Below are positions 54,967 through 64,000 of a stretch of 64,000 nt of DNA, in pieces. Numbering within the stretch: the stretch's first letter is position 1; each line of letters starts with the position of its first letter. The notes under the pieces are model-generated. The model was not told the DNA's origin. It saw nothing but the letters and a program-made list of their open reading frames with translations, and did no database searches. Position numbers and translations under genes: made by a program. Location of the stretch: assembly GCA_038502055.1 (NCBI GenBank), contig JAXRKN010000037.1, forward strand, positions 1,922,001 to 1,986,000. Reading direction: 5' to 3'. Source of the stretch: Tanytarsus gracilentus (lineage: Eukaryota; Arthropoda; Insecta; Diptera; Chironomidae).

Positions 54967-55040
54967 AAAAAAAATTATTCAGAATTTTATAAAAATGAAA
55001 CTCAAATATATTTTGTTAAAAACGTTAAAATTTAAATTCA

Positions 55041-55046
55041 AATAAA
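55041..55046 (+). terminator. putative poly(A) signal of EcKinase-like gene 2
   Basis: AATAAA lies 75 bases after the TAA at 54964-54966. Confidence 0.45.
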
Positions 55047-55281
55047 TTATTTAACGAAATAAAATTAAGAACTAAAAATACTTGTGTGCAAATATTATAT
55101 CATCTGCTCTAAAATTCCATTAATTTTGACTTTTGCCAACAATCACTTCATCAAGGCATAAATAATTTTCACTTTATTAATTATGATAAACATAAACAAG
55201 CGATGCATAATGAATTTTTGATCACTATATATCCAGGTAATTATCCAATTTGCCTTACAGCACTACAGCAATGAAATCATG

Positions 55282-55289
55282 TATAAATA
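55282..55289 (+). promoter_or_regulatory. TATA box of the DEG/ENaC gene
   Basis: TATAAATA lies 35-42 bases upstream of the ATG at 55324. A TCACACT initiator-like sequence follows at about 55312, which would leave a leader of only about ten bases. Confidence 0.5.
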
Positions 55290-55323
55290 ACGCAACACAG
55301 ACCGAGATTGTCTCACACTCGCT

Positions 55324-57689
55324 ATGGATATTTTACGGGAGGCATGGAAAACGGTTGTCGAAACTTTTCACGAGATTTCAGTTCATGGTTTTGTTTTTCT
55401 CGTGAAGCGTGGGAACAACATTCTGGAGCGCTTAATTTGGTTGTTTTGCATAAGTTTTGGAATTTACGGTATTATTGTGCTTTCAACTGATACATGGGAT
55501 CGATATCAAACAAATCCGACAGTGATATCAATGGATAGGTCGAAATTCTCCTGGAATACCTCGTTTCCAAGTTGTAAGTTTTTTTCTCGAAAATTTGTGG
55601 TTTTTCCAAAAAAATTCCATCCATTTTATTTTCACTTAGTAACCGTCTGCAGTTCTAAGCGAATTGATGACGACAAGCTCGAAGAATATTTAAAGTCTAA
55701 CTCTCAGAAATTTTCAACCGAAGAGTCAAAAGCGAATGCTCGAGATTTCATCCAAAACCTCTCATTAATTTCGTATGATGCGATGCTTAATTTTCCTCTT
55801 GGAATTGAAGGTAACATCAAGCCAGATGAATATCTTCGACTAATGAGCGATTTAAAGTGGGAATTTAAACCTGAGATATCGAGTGGAACTTCAAATAAAC
55901 TAATCTTACAGAGAATTATAACAGGTGGGTGGTTTTCAATGATCAATTTGCTTGTGCGAGTGGGATGAGGTTGATAATGACTTAAAGTGGATCTGACTAA
56001 TCATTTTTTAAACGTCTTTAATGTTACAAAATTTTCACTAATATTTGCCACAATTTCCGCACAACTCAATAAATCTTTCCTTTAGCTCCATTGTTGCTTT
56101 ATCTATTTAATAGAAAATGGAATTTGTGATGCTGTAAACTCTAATGTTGCTTATTACAACTCATACGAGTATTGGAGAGACAAAAGATGGGATTTAGTTC
56201 CTCCCAATATTACGGTAGTGGTTCACCCATTAGAGTAAGAATTTTCTTGGAAATATCTTCACAGAAATAATTTTCAATTCAGTGAATTTTCTTGACATTT
56301 TGCCTCCTGTGCGAAATCAGTGGAGAAATATACGCTCAGGTGAGTTTCTCGAGAATTTTATGAAGCGAAAAAGTTCTTTACCATTTCCCAACAGTTGACC
56401 AATTTATCGACTGACTATGCCGTATTTATTCATGGAGCAATGGAAATCGCAGACATCTCGAAGCAAGTCTACAAATTTCCCAAAACCGACTACACAACGG
56501 TCGAGTTTCTGGCACTAGAGATATGGACATCGGAGGATGCAAAAAAGAAAGTCCAATTTCCCTTTTCCTCTCTCTATTCAATTTTCTTCCCCATTATTAT
56601 CATAATTTTTCTCTTTGCCATTTTCCTATCATTATAGACTATCGCCATCTCAGCGAAAGTGTCGTCTCACAGCAGAAAGTGAGGAACTCTTAACGAGCTC
56701 CGTTTATAGCTTTAATCTGTGTCGTTCTGAGTGTCGTTTCAATATGGCACTGAAAGAATGCAAATGTGTTCCATATTTCTATCGTAATCTCGGTATGATT
56801 TCAATTAACAATGAAGTGTATTAAGTGGTTTTAATGAAGTGCGTTTTTTTCTAAGATAAAAACGGAAAGAAGTATCCTGTTTGTGGACCCGAAGGAATGC
56901 GTTGCTTAGGGAGGATTAAAGGTAAAATAATTTGAGATTATTCCGGAATTAAATTAATTAAACCACTTAAAAGAAATCAATACCAGCTTTTTGTTCTCAC
57001 TCTTTCAGATGAATTAATTACACTAAAATCGACCGAAAAGAAAATTTCTTGCAATTGCATGCCGAACTGCGATAATTCCAATTTTTTTACCCAGTCCATT
57101 GTAAGTTCAACCCCGACTCAATGATGTTATCTACATTTAATTAGTATGCTTACATGTCCCACATACTTCCTTCGCTTATCGCCCGCAGAGATCTCGTATA
57201 TGGTTTCTAGGAGCTAATCTACAGTATGGAATCATCGACTATCCAAAGCTTCAACTTCGACGTGAATTACTCTTCGGTATTTCAGATGTTTTAGGTAGGT
57301 GTGTGATGTGGTTGTGTTTTAGCTTTCGAAACAGAATTTACTTTAAAAGCAACAAAATTAAATTTTGACAAATCAAAAAATTATTTTCATGCTTCTTTTA
57401 GTGTACATTGGAGGTAAATTTAATTGCTATTTTTGGTGAAAATAATTCTTGAATTGATTTTTTTTAAATAAAAATTCCTAGGACTTGGTGGGTTGTTTCT
57501 TGGTAAAATTATTTGCCTTTTTAAGTTAACAAATAATTTTAACAACACAATTCAAAAGGATGCTCGCTACTTGGATTCACCGAACTGGTTTTCTTCTTTA
57601 CCTGGGGATTTTTTAAAAATATTCGTAAACATCTTAAAAAACAAAGCATGCTTGATAAGAAAAATGAAGTAAAGTTAAGAAGGATTTGA
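55324..57689 (+). CDS. pickpocket-like DEG/ENaC sodium channel subunit
   Basis: Twelve plus-strand exons join in frame to 465 residues: 55324-55573, 55640-55924, 56114-56234, 56321-56339, 56395-56550, 56654-56792, 56856-56921, 57009-57100, 57189-57294, 57402-57413, 57482-57502 and 57559-57689. The layout is that of the family: short cytoplasmic N-terminus, first membrane helix (LIWLFCISFGIYGIIVL), then a large Cys-rich extracellular loop opening with TVCSS. Within the loop are KCRLTAESE, the C..EC pattern (LCRSECRF, CKCVPYF), PVCGPEGMRC and ISCNCMPNC. The second membrane segment carries GGLGGLFLGCSLLGFTELVF, including the G-x-S selectivity filter. Insect members act in mechanosensation, chemosensation or fluid uptake; which one applies here is not visible. 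Exons 4, 10 and 11 are only 19, 12 and 21 bases. The donor of exon 5 (AAA|GTCC) is weak, so that junction is the least certain. Confidence 0.9.
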
Positions 57690-57897
57690 GCGATTGCAAT
57701 TTTGAAAAGTTCTTGCAAAAAATTATTTTGCACACCTGATAAAAAATTCTTTTACTACACGACATTAATGTTCATACTGCATGCCATTAAAACATAAAAT
57801 ATTTAAACTTCATTAAAATTCACATTTTTATAAATTCTAATGAATTGTGCCATAAATTTTCTTCATAATAATATTTTTATCATGCAATGAACTATTT

Positions 57898-60534
57898 TCA
57901 ACTCGATAGTTCCGTCCTTCTTTGAGCAATTACTTTGTATATGTAATTTTCAACTTGTAATAATGGTTCTTCAAATGTTAAATAAAGAATTGACGCGAGG
58001 CATGTCGTGACTAAAATATCGCCCGCAAATATGTGAAGCTGTGTGAAAATATAAATTTATTAATTTTGATATTAAATAAGTTTAAATTTACCAGTTGACT
58101 ATCATTGAACCAGAAAGGAACTCTCCCTGAACCTGTCTGAACAGTGAAGTATAGTCCGTGAACTAAATAAAAGCTGAGCGACATTCTTCCGAAAGGTTGC
58201 CACAGCGGGAGTTCGAGAATTTTTTTCACCATTTCCCCGCCGCCCATTTCACAAGAGAAAATGATCCAAGCAATACAAACACCCCAACTATTTCGCTGCA
58301 TGGCGAAAAACAATGAATGTGCAATTTGACTAGCTGGATTGTCAACAGATTGAAGAGGCAAAAGACCAAAAATTATAGATAAAATTGTTCCAACCGATAA
58401 AGTCCACATAAATGCGTTTAAATGCTAAAAATGTCTAAATTTAATTAGATTTCTTAAAAAAAATATTTCCCAAACCTTATTTATCGAAATTTTTCTGTTT
58501 TTTAGTTTAAAGAAAACATAACCTAAAATTACTCCCGTAAGCCATGGTCCCATTCTGTAATAATTTAACTTAGAGTTTAGCTCTCTAAAAGTTTTCATTT
58601 ACTAACCTTATGTGGGTTGGAAAATAAAAATTTTCAGCTGATTCTAATCCAACATCCATCGGCCTACGTGAACAGAGAAAACTCATTACAAAATGTTTAC
58701 ATTGTCCATTACACGAGTATGTAACCGTACATCAAAAGCCTTACAGGTTTATAGCCATTCATCATTGCCGCAATGAAAATCCAAACTTGAATGGCAATTA
58801 CATAGACGGGTAAGAGCCACAGAAATTTCCAACCCCATTTATATGCTGGGTACATTATCAACGGTGAGAGCAGCACAAGCTGAAAGTCTACACTGAGGTA
58901 CCACGATGGTTGAATGCACTGAAAAATAGACATGTTAAAAATTCAGCGAGTAAATTTTTCACTAGATTAAAATTAATTTAATTCCATATGCACAAACACT
59001 CACCACTTCAAGAGGATTGTAATAATTTGCAATGTGAATGAGTGACGTCCACCAGTACCGCTCGCATTGGCTGATCTGTGCAGCATACATTGTGAATTTG
59101 TAGTAAGGTCCATTACCCATGAATTTAAACAGCGAGAGAGTAAAAAGGATTAAAAATGCCAGAACAGGCATCACTCGAAGATACCGGTGTAAGTACATTT
59201 TTGGAATGTTGAAAGTTTTCCTGGAATAATTAACTTGTATTTAATCGTTTAGTTACTACGCAAAAAAACTTTCCTCATTATATTTCAAACTGAACCATTC
59301 AAAAGAGTATTTACTTACTTTTCAATGGCATTTAATATGGAGCGCGCTAATAGACATCCGCCTAAAACGAGAAAGCAATCCACAGCAATAGGATGAATAT
59401 TAACTACAGCCGACCATAAAGTACGATTCCATTTTCCATCTGGTGCATAATCATTAGTGTTTATATTTGGAAAGCCACGAGACCACCCGTAACGATGTCC
59501 TATGCAATGCAGTTAGATACGAGAATATTTCATCTGAATGGAAAAAAGAGTCATTGTCGACTCACTAACCTAGCATAATGTGAAACATTGAAATTGTCCG
59601 TAGGCCAGGTAGACAGTGAATGATGCTCGATGATTTTCCTCGGCTCGTATCAAAGAGTTTTTTGCCATTCTTAGAAATCGAGAATGCGGAAAAAAGTTCG
59701 TGAGGCTTTTCTAGTTTTTATGAACAAAAAGTTAAAAATTTATCTCTGTATTTTTAGAACTCACGTTTTCTCCGAATCATTGTAATCTCATAGATTGTGC
59801 TTGTCAAAAGTAAAAAAAGTAAAATTGATGAAATTGTTCTGTAAAAAAAGATTTTTAAATTTTGAGCTTTTGTGTTTCATTCTACTTGCATAGCAAAAAT
59901 GTCAATAGTTTCAAGTTTAATCGCGTCGTTAGTCCGACAGAAGAGTGATTGATCGTAATCATTGGTGATGACTAAATCACCAGGCGCTAAATAATCACCA
60001 ATGAAGCTGCGAACTTTATTTATTGAACACGAAGCGGGAAGGCAAAAACCTCCACCCAGCCTCAAATTTCTAGCATGAAGTTCTGATCCACTAAAAATGG
60101 CATGTAATAAAAATTACATAATTGACGTCATTATTACGCTCACATGTCCGACCAATTAAAATTTTCATCACTAGTGCTTGATGCATTTGCTGATGCTCGA
60201 TAAAAAATCATACAGTGCTGTCCTTGAATTTCATCGACACTATTTTCACTCGACTTGCGTCGAAATTCAACACATTGATCATAATGACCTAAATCGACTC
60301 GATTGCCCGAAGATATTCCAGCTTGCAACTTTGTCCATGTATCAAAAACTAATAACTAAAACTAATTAATTTGAGATGATTTTCATGAGAACTTCACTTA
60401 CATTCGACCGCCCACGGTTCTCTTATCGAAAGAGAATCAGTAAAATATTTCAGTTGAGCTTCACATTTCTCATCATCAATTTGTCCAAATGTAAATTTGA
60501 CACATAACAAGAATATTAAAGTTTCAAGCTTCAT
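57898..60534 (-). CDS. nose-resistant-to-fluoxetine-like acyltransferase (NRF + acyltransferase 3)
   Basis: Twelve minus-strand exons join in frame to 655 residues: 60402-60534, 60144-60348, 59890-60090, 59765-59838, 59570-59710, 59319-59499, 59004-59220, 58713-58918, 58607-58663, 58476-58554, 58092-58424 and 57898-58038. A signal peptide (MKLETLIFLLCVKFTFG) leads into the Cys-containing extracellular NRF domain (GISSGNRVDLGHYDQC, GGGFCLPASC). About ten membrane helices of the acyltransferase-3 domain follow, opening with LPGLRTISMFHIMLGHRYG and including QPSWYLSVDFQLVLLSP. Members are membrane proteins implicated in lipid or xenobiotic transport; the acyl substrate is unknown. The exon 3 to 4 junction only keeps frame with a GC-AG intron (AT|GCAAGT). 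The exon 8 to 9 intron is 49 bases. The gene converges on the channel gene, leaving 208 bases between stops. Confidence 0.9.
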
Positions 60535-60865
60535 TCCACCCGTGTAAAATTCTCAAATTAAACTGAATGAAAAAACTTACGAAAAAAAATCTTATCAAAA
60601 ATTATTGTGTCAAGATTGATTATTAATTGTCGATTCAGTAGCTTTCCCTGGCTGCACAAATTGATTTTAAATTTATTTAAACCCTAAATATCTTCTGAGT
60701 TGAAAAGAATCTCATTTAAGTTTTTATGGCAATATCGGATGTCCTCTATAAAGAAAGAAAATTAGCAAAGGATAAAATTTCATGTAATTGATTTTCAACA
60801 TAATTAATCTAATTGGACTACAATCGAATATTTATCAGTGCTATAACCAGAGCATATACACGATT

Positions 60866-60980
60866 ATGGTAACAATGCAGGTTGGCAAGAGCAACGGTAA
60901 TCTCAACCCCATTTATATGTTGGATAAATTATCAGTAAAAATTAACGGATTGAAAATTCACAATGATATACCCAGTGGTT
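60866..60980 (-). pseudogene. decayed copy of exon 8 of the adjacent NRF-like acyltransferase gene
   Basis: The plus-strand stretch CAACCCCATTTATATG followed by TTGGATAAATTATCA closely matches the same orientation of exon 8 (58713-58918), and alignable sequence extends over about 115 bases. In translation the fragment reads LIIYPTYKWG and then a stop, where the parent has LIMYPAYKWGWK; the Trp codon TGG has become TGA. A frameshift separates this from an upstream YIIVNFQ that matches YLSVDFQ. Nothing of neighbouring exons was clearly seen. It is a remnant of a local duplication. The 94-residue plus-strand open frame over it is antisense and not a gene. Confidence 0.72.
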
Positions 60981-61080
60981 CATATAATTGTTGTGAATTT
61001 ACAGAATATTGGCCAAATGAATTTTATTTATTGAGGATCGATAGGTTGTTAGTACCATTAATTTTATGGTAATGTAAATT

Positions 61081-63210
61081 TTATTACACACAAAAGCATT
61101 CAAGTTAAAGTTAAAAGCTTTTATTCCACCTGTGAACATGAACAGCAAATCAAACTAAGTGTTAAAATGTGAACATTGCAAAAGAGAAAAATCTCGTCAG
61201 ATGTCATTAGAAAGATTGATTGATTATCGGGAGCACAAGCATGAAATGTTTTTATGTGAGAAAAACCACTTACAATGATTAAAAAGATGATTAAGAAATG
61301 TTTCTAAGAGAACTTTTCAACTTATAATTATCCAATTAAAGTTTTCTTTTTCTTACTTCAGAAATTCGAGTTAATAATTTTCTGGTTAAAGGTAAAAGGT
61401 ATGTAATGAAAACTCAGGAAAGTGCAGAAGACTTTAAATATGCATCAAAGACATAACCACGAAATAGTTAAAGGAGAAAAAGGTTTTTTGTGTATCTTTG
61501 GCTTGTGAACGAAATGTTTTCAGTCTAGAATAGAGAAAGAAGTGAAAGTACAAAAAGGGTCTGTTTGCAATTAATTAAAATATTCAAAAGTTAACATAAC
61601 TTTTAGTTGAGAAATTATATACATGAACTTTAACTTTTTTGAACTGGTTTTCATTTTTATATTTTTGATTTTTTATGATCGAAATGATTGTCCGCTCAAA
61701 TTTAAATAAATTAAGGTCAAATTCAACCTTAAATTAATTTTAAATTTAATTATTTAAAAGTTTGAATCCTATTTTAAAAAAATAATTTTAAATTTAATTA
61801 AACTTTACCTGTTTGTGGTCAAATCTTTAAATAAATGGGATGAAACACAATACTGAACTGCGTACATTAATTAAAAGTGCTTTTAATGCCCTGGAGAGCT
61901 TTTAAATAAAAAACCTGTTGTTAATTAAAATTGGTACAACACGTTGCAACATGAGAAAACATTTTTGATCAACAAATTAATTGAATTAAAGCATAGAACA
62001 ATTATAAAATTCTACTATCAAAATTGATAAAAATGTAAGAAGCAGTGTTCAAAAAATCAATTCATGCGGTCTAACGGCGATAATAAAATAAAAGGTGCCT
62101 ATCATTTTTCCGCTAAAATTTATTTCCGAATAAGAAGAAAATGGAAAAACATAAAATGCAAGGCATGTTAATAAAATTAAATTTTTATCAAAATTAATTT
62201 TTTTTCCAGTTTGAGCTTTAAAAAGAAAAATTAATTTTTTGTGTCAAATGATTTTTTAAAATACTATATTTTCATCCCTTGACAAATAAAGCATCATGTG
62301 AGTACACAAAATATATTTTTCGAACTCATAAATTCAACATTTTTCCTCTTCCCTGTTTTTATAGTCGATGTCATAAATAAATGGAATTATGAACCATAGA
62401 AGCATCCTCAAAATGTGATTCTCTCACAGTGGGTGAAATAAAATCCATTACCATGATACCTTTAATGTTACTTGTATACATGCTTGAGAATATTTTGATA
62501 TAACCATAAAAACCGTAAGCTCTTGACATATTCACACTCAAGGGTGCTAACCAAAAAAGAGATGATTCACATGAATATGAGTAAACATAAAACCAAGTTT
62601 TTCAAGTTAAATTTTTATTCATCGAATTCATCATAAGAGCACATCGTAAAGTATGCTAGGGTTAATATAATAGACTAAAAGGTTATTACTTTTCAAGATA
62701 TGAAAAAGCTACATTTGAACTTTTGAAACGATTCTTTTGAACGTAAAGAAGAAATTAATATCACTGACTATGAATCTTTAAGATTTTTGCTTAAATAGAA
62801 TAATTTTGGCAGGTTTTAAATTTAGCGACATCATTTTAGTTGCAATTCACCGAAAGCTCTCTGTATGATGTCACTAAATTTTTTCCTCTCACTCGAAAGC
62901 TTAGAATGCTACGAAACTTTTAAGAATGTAGAAAGGAATGACAAAAGGATGTTTACCGATTAAATTTTATTGCTAAACATATAAACACTTTAAAAAATTT
63001 TAAGAATCCCTTTGTCATGTTATAAAAAACAATTTTCAGGGTATATTATAATTCGCCATCAAAGCCTCAAAAAGTCGTTATACATAAAAATTTGTAGATT
63101 TTGTACGGAATGGTTAAAAATTGCGATGTATAAGTTTCGAGATCTACATTATTACTAACCACACGTAAAAGAGACCTTAAAAATGGTAAATAGTTATTTA
63201 AGAGAAAGAT
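61081..63210. other. intergenic, no gene seen
   Basis: This AT-rich sequence between the acyltransferase pseudogene fragment and the 3' end of the sugar kinase has no coding similarity or structured repeat that I could recognise. The 3' UTR of the kinase should take up part of the right end. Confidence 0.55.
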
Positions 63211-64000
63211 TTAGAAAAATTCTGCAATAAAGACTTCAGCACCATTTTGCGGCTCAGTTGCGAAGACAATTTCATCAAGATTTAAATGCTTAGCGTTTGG
63301 TAAATTATCATAATATGACTCGGTTAATGTTGCAATGTAGCGATCGCAAGTTGTAATGGAGTCAGTTAAAGCGACAATGCAGCCACCCCATCCTACAACA
63401 AAAGTTTAAAGCTATTTAATTTTAAATAATTTTAAATCATCATACCCGCTCCAGTTAATCTCGCACCAACACCAAATATTTTCGAAATATTTACAAGCTC
63501 ATCAAGATTCTTGTGACTACACTCATACAGTGTCTTTAAGCTATTGTGCGATTTGGATAAAAGCTCTGACATCTGTTCTACCGCATCATCTTCATCGCCA
63601 TCTTCCTCGTCTATTGAACGAGCAATTTTACAAAAGTGCTCAACTCGAATTGACTCTAGAAACAAGAATTTATTGTTTCCAATTAGGTCGTTAAAAGATA
63701 AGATAATTTTTACCTTGAATGACGTGCAGTGCTCGCTGCCTTAACTTAAAAGCTTTTTCGTGCTTTGTATTTGGTGTCAGCATGATCTCCTCAAACTCGA
63801 CAGAATTGAGCTTAAAAATTTCCATCAATTCCTCTCTCATGTAAACATCTTTGGTCAAATGCGTTTTGATGAGGTTCTCAAACTCTTCAAGTTCAATATC
63901 AAGGATCTCCGATTGGAGTTGTCCAAGTTTTTCAACATCCTCCCATGGACGCTCCGTCATTTTTGCAAGAAGTTTTGTTGCAATTTTGCACTCAACAACT
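63211..64000 (-). CDS. GALK2: N-acetylgalactosamine kinase (GALK2-type), C-terminal part
   Basis: Three minus-strand exons are visible: from the window edge to 63714, then 63446-63655 and 63211-63392, in frame to a TAA at 63213-63211. The remaining N-terminal half lies beyond 64000. The protein is a GHMP-family sugar kinase. The C-terminal glycine motif LTGAGWGGCIV is complete across the last intron, preceded by HNSLKTLYECS and ELVNISKIFGVGARL. The segment VVECKIATKLLAK followed by LTPNTKHEKAFKLRQRALHV matches GALK2 rather than GALK1, which has a GGGFGG form of the last motif. The likely reaction is ATP-dependent phosphorylation of GalNAc (and weakly galactose) to the 1-phosphate in the cytosol. 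It ends EVFIAEFF. A Glu/Asp-rich insert (DEEDGDEDDAVEQ) near residue 15 of the middle exon is probably a variable surface loop. Confidence 0.92.

Noticed and set aside
60788..61072. 94-residue plus-strand open frame as a gene
   Set aside because: It is antisense to a decayed exon copy of the adjacent acyltransferase and has no recognisable domain.

Overview
This window is AT-rich nuclear DNA from an insect. All the protein genes are eukaryotic and split by short GT-AG introns, often 49-90 bases long. Families typical of insect genomes are present: an ecdysteroid-kinase-like pair, a pickpocket-type DEG/ENaC channel, a nose-resistant-to-fluoxetine acyltransferase and Epac. A dipteran, perhaps a lower fly (midge or mosquito relative), is my inference; no sequence feature proves the order.

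Layout. 0.3-6.4 kb: three small secreted glycine/serine/asparagine-rich protein genes, two on the minus strand with almost identical exon sizes and a longer one on the plus strand whose internal exons are tandem copies. 6.4-9.9 kb: no gene seen, with one odd GC-rich patch. 9.93-32.04 kb: a 17-exon minus-strand gene for Epac, a cAMP-regulated Rap exchange factor, reconstructed exon by exon with consistent splice phases; only the extreme N-terminus is missing. Its introns carry a 1.07-kb inverted-repeat element with a 17-base minisatellite and a nested set of repeats (a 1.3-kb inverted-repeat element holding a tRNA-like SINE head and a 326-base MITE flanked by ATTA). 32-52 kb: about 20 kb with no recognisable exon, probably the Epac 5' region or intergenic DNA. 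52.0-55.0 kb: two head-to-head ecdysteroid-kinase-like genes. 55.3-57.7 kb: a 12-exon DEG/ENaC subunit with three micro-exons. 57.9-60.5 kb: a convergent 12-exon NRF/acyltransferase-3 gene with a probable GC-AG intron, followed by a decayed fragment of one of its own exons. 63.2-64.0 kb: the C-terminal part of an N-acetylgalactosamine kinase (GALK2-type) running off the right edge.

The genes do not form one pathway. Local duplication is the recurrent theme: gene duplication and exon duplication in the glycine-rich cluster, a divergent kinase pair differing by one intron, and a pseudogenised exon copy beside the acyltransferase. I found no CRISPR array, rRNA, intact tRNA or viral gene. The most unusual items are the exon-amplified glycine-rich gene, the nested repeat block, the minisatellite-bearing inverted-repeat element and the micro-exon structure of the channel gene.
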